DNA from: Ructibacterium sp965146665
GTDB lineage: Bacteria; Bacillota; Clostridia; Monoglobales; Monoglobaceae
Assembly: GCA_965146665.1 (NCBI GenBank)
Contig: CBCTHE010000005.1
Span: forward strand, 1 to 64,000
Direction of reading: 5' to 3'
Length of the DNA stretch: 64,000 nucleotides
The notes beneath the pieces were generated by a model. That model was not told where the DNA came from. It did no database searches and saw nothing but the letters and a program-made list of their open reading frames with translations. Below, in pieces: positions 1 to 9,355 of the stretch. Each line of letters opens with the position of its first letter. The first letter of the stretch is position 1. The translations under genes and the position numbers were made by a program.

Positions 1-488
1 CTGGTTATCTAAGGCATTTGGCGCCTGTTCTTTTGTTGGTTTGGCGGATAAATCCACTAGGTTTGTGGATATCTTTGGATTCTGTCAAAAACATAGCAAA
101 CTACGCTTGTGTACCACCGCAGAACATCTTCGGGCTCCGTTTCCGCGTTTGACGGGGAGGCCCTGTATATCGCGTGCTCCCTGGCCGGCCTCACGCCTGA
201 CGACCAGTAAAAAATTCGGGTGAGCTGCAGCTGCCGGAACCGGGCCTCCGGGGTCCATAGGGGCCGCCGCCCCTATGCGGCCTTTTTGGTTCGTTTTTGG
301 CCGCGCAAAAATGAACAAAAGCGTTTCTTAAAAACAAATTATGTTGCGCGTCATCTGCGACAGTCGGCGCAGCAAATGCCCTTTGACCTTTCCAAAAACC
401 CGTTGATTCATCGCTTATCCTATTACTTTTCTATTTTATCACAATATTTTTCGGAAAGGATTTTTTAACCTAAATCAGATTAGCATAT
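1..488. other. Window edge, no convincing gene
   Basis: No reading frame here has convincing coding character. A 28-codon minus-strand frame (411 to 328) starts with ATG behind an AGGA-like site, but nothing else supports it. A hairpin with GGCCGC arms followed by five T lies at 262-287. The AT-rich stretch 400-475 could hold a leftward promoter, but I see no clear pair of boxes. Confidence 0.4.
262..287 (+). terminator. Possible rho-independent terminator
   Basis: GGCCGC (262-267) and GCGGCC (277-282) form a hairpin with a 9-nt loop, followed by TTTTT. It would serve a rightward transcript entering from outside the window. The T tract is short, so this is weak. Confidence 0.35.
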
Positions 489-515
489 AAAAAAAGAGCC
501 GCTTTCGCGGCCCTC
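489..515 (-). terminator. Terminator of the GNAT/ZIP unit
   Basis: On the minus strand the arms GGGCCGC and GCGGCTC pair across a GAAA loop and are followed directly by a run of seven T. It lies about 25 nt after the acetyltransferase stop codon and is a textbook intrinsic terminator. Confidence 0.8.
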
Positions 516-539
516 TCTACACTCAAATACACACACGTC

Positions 540-1091
540 TCATAAAACCGTCTCCAAATCAAATTCCAGCTGACAGTCAAAGGGCTCTGCCGCCGTATGC
601 CCGGCATGACGCTGCAAAGCATCCCTACAGCCGATCCCCCGGTAGAACGCCTGGGTCTCAGCCGCCGAATGGGAGGAAATATAAAGCTTTTCCGCCCCCT
701 GCGCCTTTGCCCAGGCGGCCGCCAGACGGAAAAGGGCGGTACCCGCGCCGGCGCGGCGGCAGTCCTCTGAAACATGCAGACTGGTCAGATCCAGATAGTT
801 TCCCTGAAGCTCAAGGGGTTCCGCCTCTACAGAGACAAATCCCTTCAGGACGCCGCCGCCGAACGCACCATAGACAACGCCGCCGGTGCGGACGGTGTTC
901 CTCAGACAGCGAACCAGCTCTGCATAGTCAGCCGTGTCCCACTGATCTACAAAGGGATCCTCCTGAATCTGCCATTGACCGCCGTTTTTTCTCCAGCACT
1001 TTGTCACCACCTGCCGGCGTTCAAAAGCCGAAAACAGTCCGAGGGTTATTTCGTGTTCCGCCAGCCTGCGATATACAAATTCATTTTCCAT
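540..1091 (-). CDS. GNAT family N-acetyltransferase
   Basis: A 183-residue protein with the GNAT fold layout. The acetyl-CoA segment lies near residues 108-125, where SEDCRRAGAGTALFRLA matches the family R/Q-x-x-G-x-G/A loop, and the C-terminal half (AQAFYRGIGC-like) fits motif B. It should transfer an acetyl group from acetyl-CoA to an amine in the cytoplasm; the substrate cannot be told. The ATG start has GAGG about 7 nt upstream. It lies 28 nt after the ZIP transporter gene on the same strand and ends at a good terminator, so the two are probably cotranscribed. The family assignment is firm, the exact role unknown. Confidence 0.8.
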   Translation of the reverse strand: MENEFVYRRLAEHEITLGLFSAFERRQVVTKCWRKNGGQWQIQEDPFVDQWDTADYAELVRCLRNTVRTGGVVYGAFGGGVLKGFVSVEAEPLELQGNYLDLTSLHVSEDCRRAGAGTALFRLAAAWAKAQGAEKLYISSHSAAETQAFYRGIGCRDALQRHAGHTAAEPFDCQLEFDLETVL

Positions 1092-1119
1092 TCTTCATCC
1101 TCTTTCCCCCGCCCGGCTC

Positions 1120-1914
1120 TCACCCAAGCGCCACGTCCAGAATCATCATAATTAAAAAGCCTCCCATAACGCCCAGCGTACCCGGGTGGGAATGTTCGCC
1201 CAGATGCGCCTCGGGAATCAGCTCCTCCACCACCACATAGAGCATGGACCCTGCCGCAAAGCTCAGGAGCCACGGCATGAGCGGCTGAATCGTCCCGGCG
1301 ATCAGCACCACCAGAATGCCGAAAATCGGCTCCACAATCCCGGAAAAACTCCCAAAAATAAACGCTTTCCAGGCGGGAAGCCCCTCCTGCCTCAGAGGCA
1401 GGGAAATGGCCGCGCCCTCCGGGAAGTTCTGGATCCCGATCCCAATGGCCAGCGCCATGGCGGCGGTATACATGGCCGGATCCCCGCCGTGCTGTGATGC
1501 CAGGGCAAAGGAGAGTCCCACAGCCATGCCCTCCGGAATGTTGTGGAGGGTCACTGCGGTAATCAAAAGCGTTGTGCGTTTCCAGGAACTGGATATCCCC
1601 TCCGGAGACGCGGCGTCCGGGTGCAGATGCGGCAGGATGCCGTCCATCAGCATCAGGAACACGATCCCCAGAATCACTCCGCCGGCCGCGGGGATCCAGC
1701 CGATTCCCCCGCTGGCCTCGGACTCCTCAATGGCGGGGATCAGAAGGCTCCAGACCGAAGCGGCGATCATGACCCCCGCCGCAAAGCCCAAAAATACCCG
1801 CTGAAAGGTCATATTGACCCGTTTATGAAATAAAAAAACCAGCGACGCTCCCAGCGTGGTCATAAGAAAGGTAAAGCCTGTGCCGCTGGCTGCCCATATA
1901 AGCGCGTCTTTCAT
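1120..1914 (-). CDS. ZIP family metal transporter
   Basis: A 264-residue membrane protein with about eight hydrophobic segments. The two ZIP metal-binding helices are visible: HNIPEGMAVGL (around residue 143) and NFPEGAAISLPL (around 184). ZIP proteins bring divalent metals such as zinc, iron or manganese into the cytoplasm without ATP. The length matches the GufA/ZupT-type bacterial branch. The start is the ATG behind AGAAGGA. It follows addB by about 115 nt, with a GC-rich hairpin (1951-1968) between, so it may have its own transcript with the acetyltransferase downstream. The metal cannot be deduced from sequence alone. Confidence 0.88.
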   Translation of the reverse strand: MKDALIWAASGTGFTFLMTTLGASLVFLFHKRVNMTFQRVFLGFAAGVMIAASVWSLLIPAIEESEASGGIGWIPAAGGVILGIVFLMLMDGILPHLHPDAASPEGISSSWKRTTLLITAVTLHNIPEGMAVGLSFALASQHGGDPAMYTAAMALAIGIGIQNFPEGAAISLPLRQEGLPAWKAFIFGSFSGIVEPIFGILVVLIAGTIQPLMPWLLSFAAGSMLYVVVEELIPEAHLGEHSHPGTLGVMGGFLIMMILDVALG

Positions 1915-1950
1915 AAATCGTCCTTCTTTCTCTTTTGTTTTTGTATTTTA

Positions 1951-1968
1951 AGGCGGGGAGTCCCCGCC
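1951..1968. terminator. GC-rich inverted repeat after addB
   Basis: AGGCGGGGA and TCCCCGCCT are perfect inverted repeats with almost no loop. The position just after the addB stop suggests a transcription end for addB, but the following tract is AAAATAC-rich rather than T-rich, so terminator function is uncertain. Confidence 0.4.
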
Positions 1969-2029
1969 TCTGCTTCGTCTCTCTCCATAGTTTGCCGAAT
2001 CATAGCAAAATATATGCCTGACCGCAGGC

Positions 2030-5000
2030 TCAGGACTTGGCCGCAGACGCGGTTCCGTTCTCCGCCGCATGGCATACAGGGCCGTACAGGCAGTACTGGC
2101 AGGCGTCATGCTTATAGCTCTGGTAGGGCCGCGCGCCGATCCGGCCGCCCGCAATCCCTGCCGCCGCTTCCCGGATTTTTTCATTGGCGCTTTGGATCCG
2201 TGCCTGAAGCTCTTCGCGGCTGACCATGGCCGCCGTCCCCGCGGGCAGATAGGAGCACGCGTCCTCGCCTGGGGTCCCGGTATAGGCGGAGATGATCTCC
2301 GCGTCATCCGCAATCCAGCCCCGGGGCGCCATCTCCTTATTGACCGCCAGCTCCAGATTCCCCTTGACCTTGGACTCGTCCAGTATAGGGTCGTTCATCT
2401 GCAGATAGACCATGGCCGCGGGGACGGCATTGGGCAGCTGCCGGCAGACCGCGTCTGTGTAGAGCAAGGGCTGGAGGGTGATCCCATCTCGGACCAGCTC
2501 TACATCCAGCCCCTTTGCAGAGGATTTGTAGTCAATGACGCTGACCAGGGTTTCACCGTCCAGCTCTGTGGTATCCGCCCGGTCAATGATCCCCCGGATG
2601 CGGGCGATCTCCTCCCCGTCGATCCGGACGGACAGGGCGGGGATGTCGCCCTTTGTACCGATGGTGATTTCAAAGCCATAGGGCCGGAAGTTGCTGGAAC
2701 GGTAAAACTTTACCACCTCCCAGGCGGTTCTGGCGGCAATTCCCTTCATCCGCATGACAATGTACTGATAATAAGCTGAGGTCTCATAGAGCAGTTCGGC
2801 ATTTTTCCGCGCCTCCCGCTCCACCGCTTCGCCCACCCTGCGGCAGCAGTCCTCACGGCTGATCGCCGAGAAATCCGCGCCGGAATCCCTGAGTTCGGTG
2901 AAATAATCATAGAGGGCAGCATGCTGTACGCTCCCCATCCCCCGGGGCTCAACCCCGGCCTGCTCCCGCTCCCGAACCAGCAGGCCATAGGTCAGAAAAT
3001 ACTGAAATGCACAGGCGTTGTAGGCCTCCAGCTGTGAGGCGCTGAGGGAGAGGGGAAGTCCGTAAAGTTCCTTCACCATATCAGGAGACAGCGTCTCCGG
3101 CGGCCCGGCGCTCATGGCCTCCCGCAGGGCGCGGAGCCGGGGCTGGTATGCGCTGTCTTGACAAAACCACCCATAGAGCTCCCGCAGAGGACGGGGCAGA
3201 AGTTCCGGATCCCCGCCGGCTTCCGCCAGGGCGGCGGCCAGCAGGTCAAACGCACCCGCGCGGCCCTCTGTGCCGGACAGGGGATCCTCCCCCGCGTCCG
3301 GATTCACCGCGGCAATGGCCGGGAACAGCTCCCGGATCCGTTTCAGGATTCCGGAGCCCTGCTGGGGCTTGCCCTCCTGATCCAGCAGGGGCCGGAAGAA
3401 ATACAGCCTCTCTCTGGGCGCGGACAGCACCGCATAGATCAGGAGCTGTTCCTCGCGCCGCTTTTGCTCCATGCCCGGCGCGAGCTCAACCCCGAGCCGT
3501 TCCAGCTCACGGCGTTCGCTGTCCGAGAGCAGGCCCTCGGACATATAGCCTCTGGGGAACACTCCCTCGTTCATATCCAGCACCAGCACCACCTTGGAGC
3601 CGCTGCTCCGGAACCGGTCAATCTGGCTGAACACCACACAGTCAATGGTCTGGGGCGTGAGCCCGATTTCAATTCCAGTACAGGCCCCTTCAAACAGCTC
3701 AAAAAACCGGCGGTAGGTCATGGGCACCCGCGCCATGACAGCGGAGATCTGGGCCAAAACGGAGACGGCGGCGTTCCACACCTGCTGGTATTCATCCGCA
3801 AGCTCCGGCTTCCCCGCCGCGGCACAGGCCCGCGCCCGGTCAATCACCTGCTGGGAGAGCCCGCTCTGCTTCATCCAGTCAAGCAGGGCCGCGCACAGCT
3901 CGCCGCCGGTTTTGGTGCCGGTAATTTCATTCTGGACAGCGCGCACGCCGGACAGGAGAACATCTCTGGCGCGGTTGATTTTTTCCATATCATAGCGGCC
4001 GCGCCCGGGGACATAGTCCCATGTCTCCGCCTGCCACATGGCATGGGACGGCGCGGTGGCAAGAATATAGTTTTCAAGCTCGTCAACCGCGTCCCGGGTC
4101 AGGTCAAAGAGCCCGGTTCGGGCAATGGCCATCACCCGCTCGTAAGAAGGTCCATAGGCCAGGATCTCCAAGGTCCCTGAAATCAGCCGGATCAGCGGCT
4201 TGGAGGCAATGCTCCGCCGGGCGTCCAGAAATACCCGGATTCCCCGGCGTTCAAATATGGCGGGCAGAATCCGGGTATAGGATGCGGTGTCTCTGGCGAG
4301 AATCAGAAAATCGCTGAACCGGAACCCCTCTGTCCGGCAGAGCCGGAGAATCAGGTCCGCGGCGCATTCGATCTCCCGGCAGTGGTTCTGTACCTCATAA
4401 ATTCCAGCCGCGTCTCCGTGATTCCCGGCAAAGGGCAGGGCGCGGGCGTCAAAATAGCGGCCTCTCAGATAGCCCAGGGGGCTTTCCTCGGAAGGTCCGG
4501 GGAGCACGATTGGCTCCGCTTCGGCAATGCCCTCCGTTTCTGCGGTTTCCCGCAGGCGGCGTATGGTGCCGCCCACCGGCGCAAACAGTCCGGAAAACGC
4601 GGCGGCATCCGAATAGTCCAGGGCCGCGCAGAGGTCGAACCGGTGCATCAGTTCGCCGAGGGCGCGGTGTTCAATGGGGGTAAAGGACCGAAAGTGCTGG
4701 ATATACAGCTTCCCGGTCAGAAATTCACAGGATCTGAGCCGGGGGCAGATCAGGGCCAGATTGTCCTCCGCATCGGCGCTCTGGGCCTCAATCAGGCCAT
4801 TGTAGGTCTCATAGAGCAGAGCCAGATCCTCCAGCTTGGCGGCCAGTTCCGGCTCTTTGGTATGCTCCGCGGCAAAGCGCAGTCCCTGGGGCGGAACGCC
4901 GTAGCGCTTGCACTCCGATATGGTCTGCACCAGCACCTGGCCAAAGCCCTTCTGCCGCAGATTCCGTCCCAGAACGGCCAGCTTGCCCTGAAGCAGTTCC

Positions 5001-5287
5001 AGGGTCTGGGCGGCAATGATCTGCTTTCCGGCCCCGTCAATATACCGCATCCGCAGAGGCCCCGCCTGGTGCAAAACCAGATTGCAGAGCCGGGAAAAGC
5101 TCAGAACCTTGATCCGGGTCTGAGCCGGCAGTCCAAAGCGGCGGATCAGCTCCTTTTCAGTAAACAGGGAAAACTGCTCGGGCACCAGAATCCAGGAGCG
5201 CAATTCCGCCCGGAGCCGGGCATCAATGTCCTGATAAATGCATTCTGTCTTGCCGGAACCAGCCGGCCCCAGTATGAATTGAAGCAT
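2030..5287 (-). CDS. addB: AddB subunit of helicase-nuclease AddAB
   Basis: A 1085-residue Gram-positive AddB (RexB class), which works with AddA to process double-strand breaks for RecA repair. Visible features: a Walker A-like GPAGSGKT at residues 7-14; a C-terminal nuclease core with IIDRADT followed by VSVIDYKSS; and four cysteines expected to hold an iron-sulfur cluster, one in YNACAFQYF and three in ACQYCLYGPVCH near the end. I start at the second ATG (5287), which has GGAGAGAGGTGAGG just upstream, not at the in-frame codon 11 residues earlier. The usual addA partner is not next to it: a ZIP gene follows instead. The protein itself looks complete. Confidence 0.93.
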   Translation of the reverse strand: MLQFILGPAGSGKTECIYQDIDARLRAELRSWILVPEQFSLFTEKELIRRFGLPAQTRIKVLSFSRLCNLVLHQAGPLRMRYIDGAGKQIIAAQTLELLQGKLAVLGRNLRQKGFGQVLVQTISECKRYGVPPQGLRFAAEHTKEPELAAKLEDLALLYETYNGLIEAQSADAEDNLALICPRLRSCEFLTGKLYIQHFRSFTPIEHRALGELMHRFDLCAALDYSDAAAFSGLFAPVGGTIRRLRETAETEGIAEAEPIVLPGPSEESPLGYLRGRYFDARALPFAGNHGDAAGIYEVQNHCREIECAADLILRLCRTEGFRFSDFLILARDTASYTRILPAIFERRGIRVFLDARRSIASKPLIRLISGTLEILAYGPSYERVMAIARTGLFDLTRDAVDELENYILATAPSHAMWQAETWDYVPGRGRYDMEKINRARDVLLSGVRAVQNEITGTKTGGELCAALLDWMKQSGLSQQVIDRARACAAAGKPELADEYQQVWNAAVSVLAQISAVMARVPMTYRRFFELFEGACTGIEIGLTPQTIDCVVFSQIDRFRSSGSKVVLVLDMNEGVFPRGYMSEGLLSDSERRELERLGVELAPGMEQKRREEQLLIYAVLSAPRERLYFFRPLLDQEGKPQQGSGILKRIRELFPAIAAVNPDAGEDPLSGTEGRAGAFDLLAAALAEAGGDPELLPRPLRELYGWFCQDSAYQPRLRALREAMSAGPPETLSPDMVKELYGLPLSLSASQLEAYNACAFQYFLTYGLLVREREQAGVEPRGMGSVQHAALYDYFTELRDSGADFSAISREDCCRRVGEAVEREARKNAELLYETSAYYQYIVMRMKGIAARTAWEVVKFYRSSNFRPYGFEITIGTKGDIPALSVRIDGEEIARIRGIIDRADTTELDGETLVSVIDYKSSAKGLDVELVRDGITLQPLLYTDAVCRQLPNAVPAAMVYLQMNDPILDESKVKGNLELAVNKEMAPRGWIADDAEIISAYTGTPGEDACSYLPAGTAAMVSREELQARIQSANEKIREAAAGIAGGRIGARPYQSYKHDACQYCLYGPVCHAAENGTASAAKS

Positions 5288-5384
5288 AGCCTCACCTCTC
5301 TCCTTCTGGAAGATGAACACGAATGGGCAGCGCGCGTCTCATCTCCTGCTATTCCTCTTCTCCGCGGCATGAGGATTTTTCGTT

Positions 5385-6056
5385 TTAATCCAGCTCCCCA
5401 CGGCGCGGCTGTCCGGACATAAGAATGTCCCAGACCTCCTGTATATCATCCATAATGTAATCCGCGCCGGCCGCAAGCAAAGGCTTTGCCGGGAACGAGG
5501 CGGTCACTGCGGCGCAATGCATGCCCGCCGCCTTGGCGGCGGTAACGCCGCTGACCGCGTCCTCTATCACAAGACAGCGTTCCGGCACCCTGTTCAGACC
5601 GGCCGCGGCCTTTTGATAGGGCTCCGGGTCCGGTTTCTTTCTGGTCACATCGCTGCCGGAGAGGATCAGGTCAAAGCTGTCCTTACAGATGCCTGCCGCG
5701 TCCAGCGATACCAACAGCTTGTTCAGGTTTGAACTGCTGACCAGCGCCAGGGTATAGCCCGCCTCTCTCAGCCGCCGTATCAGGCCGGGGGCAGAGGGAT
5801 AGACCTTCAGCTCCTGATACACATATTTATCATACAGCGCGTACATCATCTCCATCATGGCTCCGATCTGTTCCGCCTTTCCCGCACGGCGGCCAGGGCC
5901 GGTGATGAACTTTTCCTCACCCGCGCCGATATAGGGTTCAAAATCCGCGTATCCGGCCTGAATGCCCTCCGCGGCCAGGGCCTCTGCAGCCGCCCGCATA
6001 ATAACCGGCTCGGAGTCGACCAGCACGCCGTCCATATCAAATATTACGGTATCCAT
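5385..6056 (-). CDS. HAD superfamily hydrolase, beta-PGM/phosphatase-like
   Basis: A 223-residue HAD hydrolase. Motif I is DMDGVLVDSEP near the N-terminus with the nucleophile Asp and the acid/base Asp. Motif II is the SSS region, motif III the Lys in KKPDPEPY, and motif IV is IEDAVSGVTAAKAAGM. The helical cap between motifs I and II is the type seen in beta-phosphoglucomutases and small phosphatases, so it probably acts on a sugar phosphate or similar metabolite. The start overlaps the end of the rluA-type gene by 20 nt, with GGAGG sites inside that gene, so translation is likely coupled. The substrate is not known. Confidence 0.85.
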   Translation of the reverse strand: MDTVIFDMDGVLVDSEPVIMRAAAEALAAEGIQAGYADFEPYIGAGEEKFITGPGRRAGKAEQIGAMMEMMYALYDKYVYQELKVYPSAPGLIRRLREAGYTLALVSSSNLNKLLVSLDAAGICKDSFDLILSGSDVTRKKPDPEPYQKAAAGLNRVPERCLVIEDAVSGVTAAKAAGMHCAAVTASFPAKPLLAAGADYIMDDIQEVWDILMSGQPRRGELD

Positions 6057-6996
6057 CCCTAACCTCCCTCCGCGCCGGCAGAGTGCCCGGCGTCAAAGTG
6101 ATCTCTTTCCCTTTTAAATAATCCAGCGGTCCGCTGTCAGAGGCAAATGCAAAAACCAGCCGGTAAGCGGTCAGATGCTGGAACCGCCTGCCGCCGTCCT
6201 TCCGGGCGCCGTATTTCACGTCGCCAACCAGCGGATGGCCCAGACTGGCAAAGCCGGCCCGGATCTGATGGGTCCGCCCGGTCAGCAGCTCCGCCTCCAC
6301 CAGGGCGGGATTCCCCGGCCGAAGAACCCTGTATCGGGTTTTGCAGGGCATACCGCATGGAACCGGCCGCGGGGAGAATTCCATCCTCCGTTCCGCGCCG
6401 TCCTTGGTCAGCCAGCCCGCTATTTCCCCAAATTCGGGCTCAGGGGTCCCCTCTGTCTCACAGAGGTAAAACTTGCGGATTTCCCGGTCCCGGATCTTTT
6501 GGTTCAGGATACGGAGGCTTTCCGCGTCCTTCGCGCCAATGACGAGCCCCGCCGTGTTCCGGTCAATCCGGTGACAGAGAGAGGGCAGAAAGGTGGCTTC
6601 TTTTTCCGGCGCAAAGACCCCGGTCCGCAGGAGATAGGCGCGCATATGTGCCTCCAGAGACGCGGTTTCCCCATCCGCCTGGGAGGGGAGCCCGGCCGGC
6701 TTGTCCATGACCAGAATATGCCGGTCCTCATAGATCACGTTCAGTTCCGGCTCCAGCCGGGTCCAGAGGGGCTGGCCAGCCGGGGATGCAAAGTATTCGT
6801 CGCTGATGTAAAGCTCGGCCAGATCGCCCGCCTGCAGGCGCAGGCTTCCGTCCGTGCACCGTCTGCCGTTGATCTTAACCTTCTTTTTCCGCAGGGACTG
6901 ATAGATAACGCCCTGCGGCGCACGGGGCAGCAGCTTGGATAAATAGCGGTCCAGCCGCTGGCCCGCGTCATTGGGACCAATGGTATATGCTTTCAT
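6037..6996 (-). CDS. RluA family pseudouridine synthase
   Basis: A 319-residue RNA pseudouridine synthase of the RluA/RluD class, which isomerises specific uridines in rRNA or tRNA. An S4-like RNA-binding domain occupies roughly residues 1-75 (QRLDRYLSKLLPRAP, then KKVKINGR). The catalytic motif HRIDRNTAGLV holds the Asp nucleophile, and GRTHQIRAGFASLGHPLVGD is the family motif near the C-terminus. I use the ATG at 6996, which starts the S4 domain and lies one base before the metH stop; the longer frame adds 14 unlikely residues. It sits between metH and the HAD gene in a tight same-strand run. The target site on RNA cannot be read from sequence. Confidence 0.9.
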   Translation of the reverse strand: MKAYTIGPNDAGQRLDRYLSKLLPRAPQGVIYQSLRKKKVKINGRRCTDGSLRLQAGDLAELYISDEYFASPAGQPLWTRLEPELNVIYEDRHILVMDKPAGLPSQADGETASLEAHMRAYLLRTGVFAPEKEATFLPSLCHRIDRNTAGLVIGAKDAESLRILNQKIRDREIRKFYLCETEGTPEPEFGEIAGWLTKDGAERRMEFSPRPVPCGMPCKTRYRVLRPGNPALVEAELLTGRTHQIRAGFASLGHPLVGDVKYGARKDGGRRFQHLTAYRLVFAFASDSGPLDYLKGKEITLTPGTLPARREVRDGYRNI

Positions 6997-6997
6997 G

Positions 6998-9355
6998 CTA
7001 TTCCCGGCCTCCGAAAATCCGGTTTGCCAGCGCCACATCCGCCCGTGCGTCCTTCACGTAGTGGTCCGCGCCCACAAACTGGACATACTCCTCGTTCAGC
7101 ACGGCGCCGCCCACCATGATCTGGGCGGTACAGCCCGCGGCGCGGAGGGCGGCAATGGTCTCCTTCATGCTGGTGACTGTGGTGGTCATCAGCGCGGACA
7201 GGCCGATCAGCCGCACCCCGGTCTCCATGGCGGTCCGGACAACCGTCTCCACCGGCACGTCCTTCCCCAGGTCAATCACCCGGTAGCCATAGTTCTCCAA
7301 CAGCATTTTGGCAATATTCTTCCCAATGTCGTGGATATCTCCGGCCACCGTAGCCAGCAAAACCGTGCCCTTATCCGTGCCGCCCTGCGGCATGGCGGCC
7401 TTCAGCACCGCGAAGCCCCCCTTGACCGCCTCCGCGGACTGAATCAGCTGCGGCAGGAAGATGGTCCCCTTTTCATACCGGTCCCCCACAATGTCAAGGG
7501 CGGGAATGAACTGGTTGTCTATGATATCCAGGGCCTCCTGCTCCTTTAAGAGCGCAATGGTCTTGAGCCGGGCCTCTTCCTTCCGGCCCTCTATGATATA
7601 GTCCCTCAGCTCCCGCTGGCCCGCGGCCGCTGGCGCGGCGGCCTGTACCTGGCTATAGCGGGCAATGTAATCCGCGGCGTCCCTGTCCTGGCTGTTCAGG
7701 ACCCGGAAGGCCCGCACTGCCTGCATGGCCTCCTGGGACATGGGATTGATGATGGCGGTGTCCAGGCCCGCGCCAAAGCCCGCGGCCAGAAATACGCTGT
7801 TCAAGATCGGCCGCGCGGGCAGGCCAAAGGACACGTTGCTGACCCCGAGCACAGTCTTGACGCCCAGCCGGGCTTTGACCAGCTGGATTGCCCGAAGGGT
7901 CTGGATGACCAGCTCCTGCTGGGCGGACGCGGTCAGAACCAGACAGTCAATGATGATATCCTCTTTTGGAATGCCGTATCGCGCGGCCTCCTGCACAATC
8001 CGTTCCGCAATGGCACAGCGTTCCTCGGCTGTTTCCGGTATTCCGGATTCATCCAGCGTCAGGCCGATGAGGGCCGCGCCGTACTTTGCCGCAATGGGAA
8101 GGATGGCATCAAGGCTCTCCCGCTTCCCGTTTACTGAGTTGATAATGGGCTTGCCATTATAAATCCGCGCCGCCTTCTCAATGGCAGAGGCGCTGGAGCT
8201 GTCGATCTGGAGCGGCAGATTCACCACCGCCTGCACCTCTTCCACGGCGCGGCACAGGGCGGCGGCCTCGTCAATTTCCGGCAGACCGCAGTTCACATCC
8301 AGAATGTCCGCGCCGTTCTGAGACTGGCTGATTGCCTCGCCGATGATATAGCCGAAATCCTGCGCCCGAAGTTTTTCCTTTAAGAGCTTTTTGCCCGTGG
8401 GGTTGATTCTCTCGCCGATCACGGTCACCCCCTGGTCCAGAACAACGGTTCGGGTGCCGGAACATACGGCTGTCACGGCCAGCGGGGTGCAGGCTGTCCG
8501 GACCCGGGACGGCAGGGTCTTTACCATGGTTTGGATAAAGGCGGGCGTCGTTCCGCAGCAGCCGCCCAGCACCGCCGCCCCCTGCTTCGCGAGCGTTGCC
8601 ATAAAGCTCCCGTATTCCTCCGGGCCGACATCATAGACGGTCTGGCCGCCCTGCATTTTCGGCAGCCCCGCATTGGGCTGTACCATGACCGGAACCCGGG
8701 CATAGCGCAGCAGTTCACCCACCACCGGGGCCAGCTCCTTGGGCCCCAGAGAGCAGTTGACCCCCAGCGCGTCCGCCCCCAGCCCGGACAGGGTCAGGGC
8801 TGCGCTCCGCGGGTCACAGCCCACAAAGGTCCGGCCGTCCTCCTGATAGGTCATTGTCACAAAGACCGGAAGCGAGCAGGTCTCCTTTGCGGCCAGCACA
8901 CCGGCCTTGACCTCCAGCAGATCTGACATGGTCTCAAAGAGCAGAATGTCCGCGCCGGCCGCCGCGCCGGCCGCAATCTGGCGTTTGAACATGGCATAGG
9001 CCTCGTCAAAGGTCAGGGTTCCCATGGGTTTCATCAGCTGACCCAGCGGGCCGATATCCAGCGCGGTGTACTTTGCGCCGCTCTCCTTTGCCAGCCGTAC
9101 ACCCGCAGCGATCAGTTCCTCCGGCGTATAGCCGCAGTCCTTCAGCTTCAGCTCATTGGCCTGAAAGGTGTTGGCCGTAACCACGTCGCTTCCTGCCTGT
9201 ACATAGGCGCTGTGTATCTCCCGGATAATCTCCGGGTGCTCAATGTTATAGATTTCAGGCAGACCGCCGGCCGGAAGGCCTGCCGCCTGCAGCATGGTGC
9301 CCATGGCGCCGTCAAACAGCAGTATATTATTTTTCAGATAGTCTCTAACGTCCAC
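6998..9355 (-). CDS. metH: Cobalamin-dependent methionine synthase (core modules)
   Basis: A 785-residue MetH that moves a methyl group from methyltetrahydrofolate via cobalamin to homocysteine. Modules in order: homocysteine/zinc domain (FDGAMGTMLQ at the start, then NCSLGP and GGCCGTTP supplying zinc cysteines); pterin domain from VIGERINPTGKK; helical cap and B12 domain with GDIHDIGKN, whose His is the cobalt ligand. The SAM-binding reactivation domain of the long enzyme is absent and is supplied by the next gene. The start is a GTG at 9355, 8 nt after AAAGGAGGG; the longer frame would run into the upstream gene. It overlaps that gene by 11 nt, indicating coupled translation. Confidence 0.93.
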   Translation of the reverse strand: MDVRDYLKNNILLFDGAMGTMLQAAGLPAGGLPEIYNIEHPEIIREIHSAYVQAGSDVVTANTFQANELKLKDCGYTPEELIAAGVRLAKESGAKYTALDIGPLGQLMKPMGTLTFDEAYAMFKRQIAAGAAAGADILLFETMSDLLEVKAGVLAAKETCSLPVFVTMTYQEDGRTFVGCDPRSAALTLSGLGADALGVNCSLGPKELAPVVGELLRYARVPVMVQPNAGLPKMQGGQTVYDVGPEEYGSFMATLAKQGAAVLGGCCGTTPAFIQTMVKTLPSRVRTACTPLAVTAVCSGTRTVVLDQGVTVIGERINPTGKKLLKEKLRAQDFGYIIGEAISQSQNGADILDVNCGLPEIDEAAALCRAVEEVQAVVNLPLQIDSSSASAIEKAARIYNGKPIINSVNGKRESLDAILPIAAKYGAALIGLTLDESGIPETAEERCAIAERIVQEAARYGIPKEDIIIDCLVLTASAQQELVIQTLRAIQLVKARLGVKTVLGVSNVSFGLPARPILNSVFLAAGFGAGLDTAIINPMSQEAMQAVRAFRVLNSQDRDAADYIARYSQVQAAAPAAAGQRELRDYIIEGRKEEARLKTIALLKEQEALDIIDNQFIPALDIVGDRYEKGTIFLPQLIQSAEAVKGGFAVLKAAMPQGGTDKGTVLLATVAGDIHDIGKNIAKMLLENYGYRVIDLGKDVPVETVVRTAMETGVRLIGLSALMTTTVTSMKETIAALRAAGCTAQIMVGGAVLNEEYVQFVGADHYVKDARADVALANRIFGGRE

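Noticed and set aside
41..318. Overlapping small frames at the window start
   Set aside because: No ribosome sites, no family features, frames on both strands.
3158..4180. 340-codon plus-strand frame
   Set aside because: It lies wholly antisense to addB, has no ribosome site and reflects codon bias of the GC-rich gene.
4382..5422. 346-codon plus-strand frame
   Set aside because: Antisense to addB; no recognisable domain.
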